Source: Alphaproteobacteria bacterium
Lineage (GTDB): Bacteria; Pseudomonadota; Alphaproteobacteria; Rhodobacterales; Rhodobacteraceae
Direction: 5' to 3'
Length of the DNA stretch: 14,409 nucleotides
Assembly: GCA_030424705.1 (NCBI GenBank)
Contig: JAUHWJ010000007.1
Span: forward strand, 1-14,409
A program made the translations under genes and the position numbers. Under the pieces are notes generated by a model that was not told the DNA's origin, did not search any database, and worked only from the letters and a program-made list of their open reading frames with translations. This document shows positions 8,801-14,409 of the stretch, piece after piece (position 1 is the stretch's first letter; each line of letters starts with the position of its first letter).

Positions 8801-9465
8801 TGTTCGGCGGGCCCAACTTCTCCCTGAGCGTTCAGGGGCTCGCCGACGCGAACGGCGCGACCTTCAATCCGCGCGTCGAAGTCCGCTCCGGCAGCGCGAC
8901 GGGAACGCTCGTCGCCGACGATCTCAACAGCGGCCTGAACGGCGACGCCTATCTCAACATCACCAGTTCGCCGACGGGCCCGCTTTTCGTCCGGGTGTTC
9001 GGGGAGAACGGCTCGACCGGCGCCTATGCCGTCCGGGTCGACAACTTCTTCCCGACGGATGACATCGACACGCCGGTCATCCTGCCCGCGGGCGGGAGCC
9101 AGAACGTCAACTTTCTGAGCGCAAGCACCTCAGACTGGTTCAAGTTTGACGCCGACCAGCCAAGCTTCCTCCAGAACTTTCGCGTCACGGTCACCAAGAA
9201 CAGCGGCGCCGCGGCGCTCTCCGACGTCCGCATCCTCGTCCGCGACGGAGACGGCGACCTGGTCAGGGCCGGCTCGTTCGGAACGTCCACGCTCACCTTC
9301 ACCGAGGGCGAGATACAGGCGGTCCAGCCAGGCGAAACGGTCGGTTTCATCGAGATCGATTCCCGGAGTTCCGCAGGCTCGCTCAACTACAACGTGGCGC
9401 TCGAGATCGAAGGCGGGTTGATCTTCAACCCCGTCCCCACCTTCGAATTCGACCTCTTCGGCTGA
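5860..9465 (+). CDS. RTX / seven-bladed PD40 propeller protein with two C-terminal PPC-like domains, paralogue B
   Basis: This 1201-aa protein has no Sec signal. It begins with a Trp-containing segment (VWEWIEADPRPE, 11-22) and ALLASARRA (30-38). RTX array I (about 44-169) ends in GGKGDDLLTGGGGPDTFIF, followed by DTITDFVSGKDRVSLSGFAG (181-200). A long GGG/TT/PG linker (249-330), RTX block II (339-382) and the connector with TMIAV, FQD, FTT, YGF and NPYGF (409-493) follow. PD40-like blades are ATPDGLYVAWVD (503), ISADGRFVAFAT (580), ISADGRKVVFVT (648), MSADGRYVAYVT (721), MSADGSRIVFST (780), ISPDGDRIAFIS (853) and a weaker one near 915. A PPC-like domain (about 956-1062) shows DVDAFRLFGG, FNPRVEVR, ADDLNSG and GAYAVRV; a second, more diverged one covers about 1071-1187 (SDWFKFDAD). 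It is likely an extracellular Ca2+-binding protein; its ligand or activity is unknown. ATG 5860 is the first in-frame start after a stop at 5821, but it lacks a Shine-Dalgarno. Confidence 0.87.
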   Translation: MSESEGAGLGVWEWIEADPRPERDEMVFEALLASARRASVVTSGDRGDNRLEGTGAPDRILGRGGDDTLLGRGGKDTLIGGGGNDRLVGAGGKDDLKGGGGSDTLLGGGGKDKLKGGSGADELLGGGGRDNLKGGGGDDTLEGGGGRDMLRGGKGDDLLTGGGGPDTFIFAANEFAGGATDTITDFVSGKDRVSLSGFAGIDSFDDLSFASGPDGLTLTLPGGGRIVFAGLAAGALSAADFGLPAGPVGGETPGGGATGGGAPGGGSTPGGGSTGGGGTTGGGGAPGGGTTGGGGTTPGGGTTGGGGTTGGGTTGGGATGGGTTGGGTTPPAPTPPISGAPGPDTLQGGAGNDEVLGLGGNDTIGTSAGLDTLTGGPGADTFVIRLLNGGIDAQVDRVTDFQYGLGDKISLTEALAGIAFAEIADAVRATPVTGAPGPFSNGTMIAVNRGAGFQDALFLDNVSFTTQQLQSYGFVLPPAGASAFVENPYGFTNTSNTSADPAATPDGLYVAWVDKENLDGLAGDFTLPTNGNPLGEDAATMDVFVRNMATGAVQRASIGEGGLALETSTGARAASMSPAISADGRFVAFATNGQGLPSDTNATGDVYLRDLLLDSDPILISRGASNVASGGVPTGSSFQTASASVLDISADGRKVVFVTDAALAGNDLNATRDIYLRDLDAGTTTLVSRTYNNVSDTNFNASGGVANPYDFGSYEGDVVKMSADGRYVAYVTNANGLFGDLGGPPSDFDGGFDVYLRDTLLDRTLLVSGNGSANVQGFDMSADGSRIVFSTEDALATGPGGDRNLRMDVYLAEIDLAQWATQTAQTGLIDLSRVSLGENGRELLGGDSFSPVISPDGDRIAFISNASDIRNADPNFFDPGRLQLYEINLSTGALREAPAGFAQDSAGGTFFSRAAHDLTNDSLVFRDNLGSGDSIAVGATVPLAAVADIPSNASQSLSLDAIRGDVIRGEIGVGDVDAFRLFGGPNFSLSVQGLADANGATFNPRVEVRSGSATGTLVADDLNSGLNGDAYLNITSSPTGPLFVRVFGENGSTGAYAVRVDNFFPTDDIDTPVILPAGGSQNVNFLSASTSDWFKFDADQPSFLQNFRVTVTKNSGAAALSDVRILVRDGDGDLVRAGSFGTSTLTFTEGEIQAVQPGETVGFIEIDSRSSAGSLNYNVALEIEGGLIFNPVPTFEFDLFG
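5989..6366 (+). repeat. RTX array I of paralogue B
   Basis: About a dozen nonapeptides such as GRGGDDTLLGRGGKDTLIG and GGGGRDNLKG, where almost every non-contact position is Gly and the array alternates acidic, Lys and Arg residues. It ends with the shared GGKGDD cap. Confidence 0.88.
6604..6849 (+). repeat. Low-complexity GGG-TT/PG linker
   Basis: About 82 residues made almost only of Gly, Thr, Pro, Ala and Ser (units GGGTT, GGGGTT, GGGST, GGGAP) link RTX array I to block II. The DNA is an imperfect repeat of GGCGGCGGAACCACC-like units, prone to slippage. Paralogue A has only about 18 comparable residues at this place. Confidence 0.9.
6874..7005 (+). repeat. Short RTX block II of paralogue B
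   Basis: Repeats GAPGPDTLQGGAGNDEVLG to GGPGADTFVI lie directly before the conserved connector. The same block occurs at the same place in both sister proteins. Confidence 0.75.
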
Positions 9466-9478
9466 GCCCTATTGCGCC

Positions 9479-12400
9479 TCAGAAGAGCCCGTCGGTCGGG
9501 CTCTGGTCCTCGTTGATCGTCAGCCGGTAGCTCCCCAGCCCGCCATCGGCGCTGCTCACCTCGATGAGGTAGGTGTTGCTGGCGCTCGCGTCGATGGCCG
9601 CGAAGGCGTTGCGGCCGAAGCCCGAATTGTCGTCGTCTCCGACGATCGTTCCCGTGATCGAGCCGCGGCGCACAACGAGGTCGGGGTCCGCCAGCGTCCC
9701 CGCATTCGAATCCGCGCCCTCGATGGTGATCGAGAAATCCCGGCTGTCGCTGCTGCCGGTGCGAAACACGAACACGTCCTTGTCACTGGGGCTGTCGATC
9801 ACGCTGCGGACGCTGGTGAACTTCTCCAGCTTCACGCCGCTGCCCGTATTCGGATTGCTCGGCACGTCCGCCACATCGGGAACCGGGATCAGCCCCGCCG
9901 TCGCGATGCTGTCTCCGATGCCGTTCCGGCCGCTGTTCTCCGCGGTGTCGGTGATGGACTGGCGGACGACGATCCCGTCTTCCGTCAGCGCGGCGTGGGC
10001 GATCAGGCTGTCCCTGTCCGCGACGGCGAGGCGCACGTCGGGCACGCTGAGCGCGCCGGTTGCCACGTCGACGACGTAGAGCCGCTCGTTCGACTGGCCG
10101 CCGAAGCCGCCGCCCTGATCGAAGCTCAAGAACGGGTCATAGTCCGTCAGGTCCCGCGCGGTGGAAAGGAAGCCGACCGTGCCGCCGTCATGCGAGATGA
10201 TCGGCGCGAAGCTGTCATTGTCCCTGACCTCGAATCCGCCCTCGGCCTCGCTGACGCGGTTGCGCGCGGAGACGGTGAAGTTCGAGAGATTGATGTCGGC
10301 GACATAGATATCGACATTCCCGTTCCTGTCCCCGGCCTCGATCGCCTCAAGCGTCGAGAAGGCGATGCGGGAGCCGTCCGCGCTCATGTCGAAGCTGAAG
10401 ACGCCGCCCGGCGCGTTGGTGGAGACGAGCAGGAACTGCTGCGTCACCGTGTCGAAAAGATAGAGATCGGAAACGCCGTCGGTAGCGCCGCTCACGAAGG
10501 CGGCGGAGGAGATGAAGCCGATATAGCGCCCGTCCTCGGAGATCCTGACGATATCGCCCGTCTCGCTCGAGCCGCTCTGATAGGGCGTGACGACTCCGCG
10601 CGCGACGCCGCCCGTCGCGCTGATCAGCGTCGTCGTTCCTGCGCCCGTGGCGAAATTCTCGATTTCACGCAGATAGACGTCGAACGAGCCATTGGAATCA
10701 GACTCGCCGGAGCCCGAAAGGTCCGTGCGCGTCACGAAGACGACCCTGCTCCCGTCGCCCGAAATATCCAGCAGCGAGACGCTCTCGTTCGAGGTCGAGC
10801 CGGCGAGCCCGCCGCGGTTCAACGTGCTGATCGGGGTGCCGGGGCCGGACGAGTTCCCGTTGTCGTCAACGCTGACCTTGATCGGCGCCTGCTCCGGGAA
10901 GGCCATGTTGCGAATGAAGACGTCGCCATTGTTGCCGCTGTTGCCCACAGGCTCCTGAAGATAGGCGACGATCCGCCCGTCCGAGGAAAGCGCCGGGCTC
11001 GTCGCTTCGGGAAAGAAGCTGTCGCGCTGGCTCACCCGCTGGATCACGCCTGTCTCCGTGTTCATGATGAACACGTCGCGGGTGAGGCTGTTCTCGTTCG
11101 TGTTGCCGTTCGCGGAGCGGTCAAGCGGGTCGTTGTCCAGGTTCTGCTTGTCGACCCAGGCGACATAGGCTCCATCCCGCGTCGCCGCGGGGTCGGCGGT
11201 GGCGAAGCTGCTGTTCGCGAAACCGTAGGGATTGTCGACGAACGCGCCATTGCCCGCGGGCGCCTTGAAGCCGTAGCTGATGAGCTGCTCGGTGGTGAAG
11301 GTCACCCCTTCGAGGCGCATCACGTCCTGAAAGGTCGCGCCGCGCTTCACCGCGATCATCGTGTCGGAGCCCGTCGGCGTCGCCCGCGCAACCTCGTCGA
11401 GCCGGTCGAAGGGGACGCCGGAGAGCGCCTCGACAAGGCTCACCTTGTCGCCCTCGGCGTATCTGAAGTCCCGGACGACGTCGATCGTCCCGTCGAGCCC
11501 GCCGCCGATTGTCCGGACGACGAAGACATCCGCGCCGGTCCCGCCCTCCAGCGTGTCGATCCCTGCGCCGGCGCCTAGCGTGTCGTTCCCGGCGAGGCCG
11601 CGGATCAGGTCATTCCCCGGCCCGCTGGAAATAAGGTCGTCCCCCGAGCCGCCGGTGAAAGGGTCCGTGGTCGGCCCGCCGCCGCCCGTTCCGCCGCCGC
11701 GGATGATGAAGTCGCCCGCGGAGGGCGCGTTGCCGGTGACGAGAATCACCCCGTCGCCGATCCTCAGTTCGGTCGCCCCGCCGGAGCGGCCGACCTCGAT
11801 ATCCTCGAACCGCGAGACGCCGGAAACGCCGCTCAGGTCGATCTTGTCCATGCCGGAGCGGAAGCGGAGAATCGTTTTCACCCCGTCGCTCAGCGCCGCG
11901 TCGTTGAAGACGAAGATGTCGTCCTTGCCGCCGCCGATCAGCGTATCGTCGCCCTTGCCGCCGACAAGGGTGTCGCTGCCGGGGCCGCCGATGATCCGGT
12001 CGTCTCCGCCGCCGCCTTTCAGGAGGTCGCCGCCGCCGCCGCCCCTCATGATGTCGTCGCCGCCGCCGCCGATCACGCGGTCTCCGCCGCCGCCGCCGAC
12101 AAGGGTGTCGTCGCCGCCGCCGCCGCGGAGAACGTCTTCCCCGCCGCGGCCCTTCAGCTTGTCCGCCCCGGCGCGGCCGATGAGCACGTCGCGATCCGCG
12201 GTTCCTTCAAAGGTATCGTTCTCCCGCGTCCCGACCCTGCGGACGGGCGCGGACAGAGCGGGCGAAGCGCTTCCCGCCCGCGCGAATTCCTCCGGATCGC
12301 TGACGATGAAGTCCGCCGCCTCGGGCGTGTCGCCCGCGATGCGGATGGTCGCGCCGCCAAGGGCGATCTCCGTGAAGCCGCCCGCGCGCGTCCCCTCGAT

Positions 12401-12988
12401 GTCGTCGAACCGGCCGACGCCCGAGACGCCGCTGATGTCGATCCTGTCCACACCCGACCGGAAACCGAGGATCGTCTTCTCGCCGTCGCGGACATGGGCG
12501 TCGGTGAAGACGAAAACATCGTCCTTGCCGCCGCCAACCAGGGTGTCGTCGCCCTTTCCGCCGATCAGCGTGTCGGAGCCTGCGCCGCCGACCAGCCGGT
12601 CGTTCCCGCCGCCGCCCTTCAGCCTGTCGCCGCCGCCGCCGCCCTTCACGAGGTCGTCTCCGCCGCCGCCGATCACGCGGTCGCTTCCACCGCCGCCGAC
12701 AAGCCTGTCATCGGCGCCGCCGCCGCGGATCACATCGTCCCCGCCGCGGCCTTTCAACGTGTCCTCGCCCGCGCGGCCGACCAGAGTATCGCGGAGCGCG
12801 GCTCCGACGAGCCTGTCGTCAGCGCCCGTTCCGGTCTTCCGCGCGCTGGCTGCGAGCGCCGGCGCAGGGTCCTCCGCCCGGCGGAATTCAAGCGCAGCGG
12901 CGCCTTCGTCGGGCGCGGGGGCATCGACCGGGCTTCGATCCTGCGGAGCCGGCGGGCGGGCCCAAAGCGGGGTGCGATCACCCGGCAC
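9479..12988 (-). CDS. RTX / PD40 propeller protein with duplicated RTX module and C-terminal PPC domain, paralogue C
   Basis: This is 1169 aa from GTG 12988, which has AAGGAA (12995-13000) six bases upstream; an in-frame ATG at 13003 lies before that site and has no Shine-Dalgarno of its own. Residues below count from ATG 13003. There is no Sec signal; the N-terminus has TPLWARPPAP. Two full RTX modules follow (57-234 and 257-434), each ending in GGKGDDTL[VI]GGGKDD[VI]FVF and an FRSGxDxIDxSGVSGV segment. Then come RTX block II (451-494), the connector (TMIAVKRG, FQD, FTT, YGF, NPYGF; 521-597) and PD40-like blades (TRDGAYVAWVD, LSSDGRIVAYLQ, ISGDGSRVVFVT, ISEDGRYIGFIS, MSADGSRIAFST, ISHDGGTVGFLS and a weak seventh near 1007). 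A PPC domain (about 1056-1164) is clear: DKDVFVFRTG, DPDLVVR, DDDNSG, YLIEVSS, GSYRLTI. It is probably secreted and Ca2+-binding; the function is unknown. It converges with paralogue B, 13 bases apart. Confidence 0.87.
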   Translation of the reverse strand: MPGDRTPLWARPPAPQDRSPVDAPAPDEGAAALEFRRAEDPAPALAASARKTGTGADDRLVGAALRDTLVGRAGEDTLKGRGGDDVIRGGGADDRLVGGGGSDRVIGGGGDDLVKGGGGGDRLKGGGGNDRLVGGAGSDTLIGGKGDDTLVGGGKDDVFVFTDAHVRDGEKTILGFRSGVDRIDISGVSGVGRFDDIEGTRAGGFTEIALGGATIRIAGDTPEAADFIVSDPEEFARAGSASPALSAPVRRVGTRENDTFEGTADRDVLIGRAGADKLKGRGGEDVLRGGGGDDTLVGGGGGDRVIGGGGDDIMRGGGGGDLLKGGGGDDRIIGGPGSDTLVGGKGDDTLIGGGKDDIFVFNDAALSDGVKTILRFRSGMDKIDLSGVSGVSRFEDIEVGRSGGATELRIGDGVILVTGNAPSAGDFIIRGGGTGGGGPTTDPFTGGSGDDLISSGPGNDLIRGLAGNDTLGAGAGIDTLEGGTGADVFVVRTIGGGLDGTIDVVRDFRYAEGDKVSLVEALSGVPFDRLDEVARATPTGSDTMIAVKRGATFQDVMRLEGVTFTTEQLISYGFKAPAGNGAFVDNPYGFANSSFATADPAATRDGAYVAWVDKQNLDNDPLDRSANGNTNENSLTRDVFIMNTETGVIQRVSQRDSFFPEATSPALSSDGRIVAYLQEPVGNSGNNGDVFIRNMAFPEQAPIKVSVDDNGNSSGPGTPISTLNRGGLAGSTSNESVSLLDISGDGSRVVFVTRTDLSGSGESDSNGSFDVYLREIENFATGAGTTTLISATGGVARGVVTPYQSGSSETGDIVRISEDGRYIGFISSAAFVSGATDGVSDLYLFDTVTQQFLLVSTNAPGGVFSFDMSADGSRIAFSTLEAIEAGDRNGNVDIYVADINLSNFTVSARNRVSEAEGGFEVRDNDSFAPIISHDGGTVGFLSTARDLTDYDPFLSFDQGGGFGGQSNERLYVVDVATGALSVPDVRLAVADRDSLIAHAALTEDGIVVRQSITDTAENSGRNGIGDSIATAGLIPVPDVADVPSNPNTGSGVKLEKFTSVRSVIDSPSDKDVFVFRTGSSDSRDFSITIEGADSNAGTLADPDLVVRRGSITGTIVGDDDNSGFGRNAFAAIDASASNTYLIEVSSADGGLGSYRLTINEDQSPTDGLF
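9484..9504. terminator. GC-rich hairpin at the convergent gene ends (possible bidirectional terminator)
   Basis: AGAGCCCG, loop TCGGT, CGGGCTCT is a perfect eight-base-pair stem 18 bases beyond the stop of the rightward gene and inside the last codons of the leftward one. A smaller CTGAG...CTCAG pair (9462-9466, 9478-9482) brackets the two stop codons. No T-tract follows on either strand, so classical intrinsic termination is uncertain. Confidence 0.4.
11522..11653 (-). repeat. Short RTX block II of paralogue C
   Basis: Repeats GGSGDDLISSGPGNDLIRG to GGTGADVFVV stand directly before the connector, at the same position as in paralogues A and B but more diverged. Confidence 0.7.
11702..12235 (-). 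repeat. Second copy of the internal duplication in paralogue C
   Basis: Encodes residues 257-434: RTX array, GGKGDDTLIGGGKDDIFVF, FRSGMDKIDLSGVSGV and DFII. A spacer of about 22 residues (PEEFARAGSASPALSAPVRR region) separates the two copies. Confidence 0.85.
12302..12835 (-). repeat. First copy of an internal 178-codon duplication in paralogue C (RTX array plus cap domain)
   Basis: Encodes residues 57-234 (counted from ATG 13003): RTX nonapeptides, the GGKGDD cap, FRSGVDRIDISGVSGV and DFIV. It aligns without gaps to the copy at 11702-12235, offset by exactly 200 codons; by hand count about two thirds of residues are identical. Confidence 0.85.
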
Positions 12989-13093
12989 GGGAATTTCCTT
13001 CATGTATCATGGGGCCGGGGTTAACATTTTCGGGCGCCCGCGTCAGTCCGGAAATGCACATCGACCTGAATCGCCGTTCCGGCGCCGCCGGGA
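12989..13093 (-). promoter_or_regulatory. Intergenic region upstream of paralogue C
   Basis: A gap of about 100 bases between the ketopantoate reductase stop and paralogue C. Read leftward it contains CTGACG (13041-13046), the palindrome CGGGCGCCCG (13031-13040), an AT-rich AAAATGTTAAC just after it, and a small CATG-TAT-CATG inverted repeat (13001-13011) overlapping the possible ATG start. It probably holds the promoter, but I cannot fix a -10/-35 pair. There is no T-tract hairpin that would end the upstream operon. Confidence 0.4.
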
Positions 13094-14020
13094 TCAGCCC
13101 TTCGGCGCCCCCGAGGCGAAGGGCGAAAGCGCCTTCGCCACGAAATCGTGCACCGGCGTCGCGATCCCCTGTTCCGCGCCGAGCCGGGCGACCGCGCCCG
13201 AAAGATAGCCAAGTTCGAGCGGCCGCCCGCGGAGGAGATCGTCCAGCATGGAGGAGCGCATCCCGGCCGGCGCCGCGTCCACGAAGCCCATCGCCCGGTC
13301 CGCATAGTCCGCAGCAAGCGAGGGTTGCACCGCACGGCCGACCGCATGGGTCTCCGCAATGGCGCGGGCGAGCAGGCCGCGCGTCTCCGGGTTTTCGCGA
13401 ACCGGGCCGATCGGCAGCCGCGTCAGCGCCGTCAGCGCGCTGAAGGCGGAAAGCATGACGAACTTCTCCCAGATCTTCACCTCGATGTCGCGCACGAGCG
13501 AAACCTCGACCTCCGCCGCCTGGAAGGCGGAGAGGAGCGCGCGGGCGCGCGCCGTCTCCTCCCCGCTGAACTCGCCGAACGCGACGCGGGCGAAAGGGCC
13601 GGAATGGCGGACGACGCCGGACGCGCGGATATCCGCCGGGATCTGCGCCGTGCCGCCCATGACCCTTTCGGCGCCGATCTCCCGCCCGATCCAGCCCCAG
13701 GCCTCGACCCCGTTCTGGAGCGAGAGCACGCCCGTCTCCGGCCCGAGCAGCGGCGCGAGCGCGCGCGCCGCCGCCTGCGTGTCCGGCAGCTTCACGAGGA
13801 AGAGCACGATGTCCACGGGGCCGATCTCCGCCGGGTCGTCCGTCGCCTTCACCTTCGGCAGATGCAGGTCGCCGAGCGGGGATTCGACGCGGAGCCCCTC
13901 CGCCTTCAGCGCCGCGAGATGCGCGCCGCGGGCGATGAAGGAGACATCGGCCCCCGCCACCGCCAACCGCCCGCCGAAATAGCCGCCGAGCGCGCCGGCG
14001 CCCATGACCGCGATCTTCAT
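13094..14020 (-). CDS. panE: 2-dehydropantoate 2-reductase (ketopantoate reductase family)
   Basis: A 308-aa cytosolic enzyme of the PanE/ApbA family, which reduces ketopantoate to pantoate with NADPH on the route to pantothenate and CoA. The N-terminal Rossmann motif is GAGALGG (7-13). Residues matching the E. coli enzyme by pattern are K77 (LFLVKLPD), N103 (LQNG), K186 (KIWEKF, the catalytic lysine region), S257 (SSMLDDLLRG) and E269 (PLELGYLSG); the 12-residue spacing from S257 to E269 equals the S244 to E256 spacing known in E. coli. Length is normal for the family. The start is ATG 14020, with AAGGGGG (14027-14033) six bases upstream inside the preceding gene; the open frame continues further up but without family similarity. 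It overlaps the upstream gene by ATGA, so the two are co-translated. Many family members act on other 2-oxoacids, so the substrate is inferred. Confidence 0.88.
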   Translation of the reverse strand: MKIAVMGAGALGGYFGGRLAVAGADVSFIARGAHLAALKAEGLRVESPLGDLHLPKVKATDDPAEIGPVDIVLFLVKLPDTQAAARALAPLLGPETGVLSLQNGVEAWGWIGREIGAERVMGGTAQIPADIRASGVVRHSGPFARVAFGEFSGEETARARALLSAFQAAEVEVSLVRDIEVKIWEKFVMLSAFSALTALTRLPIGPVRENPETRGLLARAIAETHAVGRAVQPSLAADYADRAMGFVDAAPAGMRSSMLDDLLRGRPLELGYLSGAVARLGAEQGIATPVHDFVAKALSPFASGAPKG

Positions 14021-14409
14021 GCCCCGCCCCCTTCTCCGCCGAGGCGGGATTTCAGCGCGGCGAGCCCGGCGAAGGGCTTCGCCGCCTCGTCCGTCATCGG
14101 CTCGACGCCCTCGGGCGCGGCGAGGACGGGCTCGAAGGCCGCGCCGGGCGCCCGCGGATAGGGGTCGAGCGCGAGCGCCAGCGTCTCCATCGCGACAAGG
14201 CCGAGATCGACGCCATGGCCGAGCGGCTCCGGCGGGTCCTCCGCCTCCGGGTCGATCACCGCCTCCGCCGCCTCCTCCGAAGCGCCGGGGTCGTAGCGGC
14301 GGAGGAAGGGCTCGTCGATCCGCGCCGCGACGGGCTCCAGCGAGACGACGCATTCCTGCACCGCCTCGGCCTCCACCCGGCCCTCCACGCGCCAGCCCTC
14401 CCGCCCCTC
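14017..14409 (-). CDS. DUF177 / YceD family protein, 5' end missing
   Basis: 130 codons are visible and the frame is open to the right edge. GWRVEGRVEAEAVQECVVSLEPV followed by IDEPFLRRYDP fits the DUF177 (YceD) core, in which an incoming Cys and the LEP-V segment mark the start of the conserved part. The central acidic stretch with DPPEPL, then GVDLGLVAMETLALALDPYPRAPGAAF, matches the family's ID-LG-LV-E-L-L-ALD-YPR signature. YceD in E. coli is linked to 23S rRNA accumulation, and in many bacteria the gene precedes rpmF and plsX. Here the following gene is instead a ketopantoate reductase, joined by an ATGA overlap (14017-14020). The C-terminus (AKPFAGLAALKSRLGGEGGGA) is typical for alphaproteobacterial members. 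The molecular role is unknown beyond a ribosome link by homology. Confidence 0.83.
   Translation of the reverse strand, partial: EGREGWRVEGRVEAEAVQECVVSLEPVAARIDEPFLRRYDPGASEEAAEAVIDPEAEDPPEPLGHGVDLGLVAMETLALALDPYPRAPGAAFEPVLAAPEGVEPMTDEAAKPFAGLAALKSRLGGEGGGA

Noticed and set aside
11906..12835. CRISPR-like regular repeats
   Set aside because: The about 27-base periodicity comes from RTX nonapeptide codons in frame; there are no unique spacers and no cas genes.
13001..13011. TGTATCAT shared by the regions upstream of paralogues B (5789-5796) and C (13003-13010)
   Set aside because: An eight-base match is expected by chance about this often in the window, and its orientation to the two genes is opposite.
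11361..13208. Long antisense open frames opposite the real genes (also 1104-2096, 2130-3098, 5793-6893, 6466-8313, 9995-11578)
   Set aside because: They are rich in Pro, Arg, Ser and Ala and mirror the GC-rich codons of the opposite strand, especially the RTX and Gly-linker DNA. They show no domain and lie fully inside well-supported genes.
14021..14353. N-terminal extension of the ketopantoate reductase frame
   Set aside because: The extra 111 residues are Arg/Ala/Gly-rich, overlap the DUF177 gene in another frame, and would precede a normal Rossmann N-terminus.

Overview
The window comes from a very GC-rich bacterium with strong third-position GC bias. Its edge genes (a DUF177/YceD-family protein overlapping a ketopantoate reductase) and general style fit an alphaproteobacterium, possibly of the Rhodobacterales group. 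That placement is inference: there is no rRNA or other firm taxonomic marker here. I see no tRNA, rRNA, transposase, integrase or CRISPR array.

Layout from left to right. (1) A leftward operon covers 5601 to 1: a secreted-type RTX/beta-propeller protein (880 aa), then a two-partner-secretion exoprotein (TpsA-like, 743 aa), then its outer-membrane transporter (TpsB-like, cut by the left edge). The first junction is a TGATG overlap and the second a 19-base (or GTGA) overlap. (2) A 258-base divergent intergenic region (5602-5859) has a candidate promoter, repeated GTCACG elements and an eight-codon leader ORF. (3) A rightward 1201-aa RTX/beta-propeller protein with C-terminal PPC-like domains spans 5860-9465. 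(4) It converges, with 13 bases between stop codons, on a leftward 1169-aa paralogue at 12988-9479 that carries an internally duplicated RTX module. (5) A leftward housekeeping-like pair at the right edge is a DUF177/YceD protein (5' end off the window) overlapping a ketopantoate reductase by ATGA.

The main interest is that about 10 kb holds three paralogues of one architecture: a short N-terminus with a conserved Trp and no Sec signal; N-terminal glycine-rich Ca2+-binding RTX repeats with a conserved cap; a linker; a second short RTX block; an unnamed conserved connector (TMIAVxRG, FQD, FTT, YGF, NPYGF); about seven PD40/TolB-like blades; and, in two of the three, PPC-like C-terminal domains. 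This is the reverse of a classical type I (RTX) substrate, where repeats sit next to a C-terminal signal. One paralogue is translationally coupled to a two-partner secretion pair, whose components have Sec signal peptides. I infer a surface or extracellular Ca2+-dependent adhesion or matrix locus, but no binding partner can be read from the sequence, and no type I transporter is present in the window.
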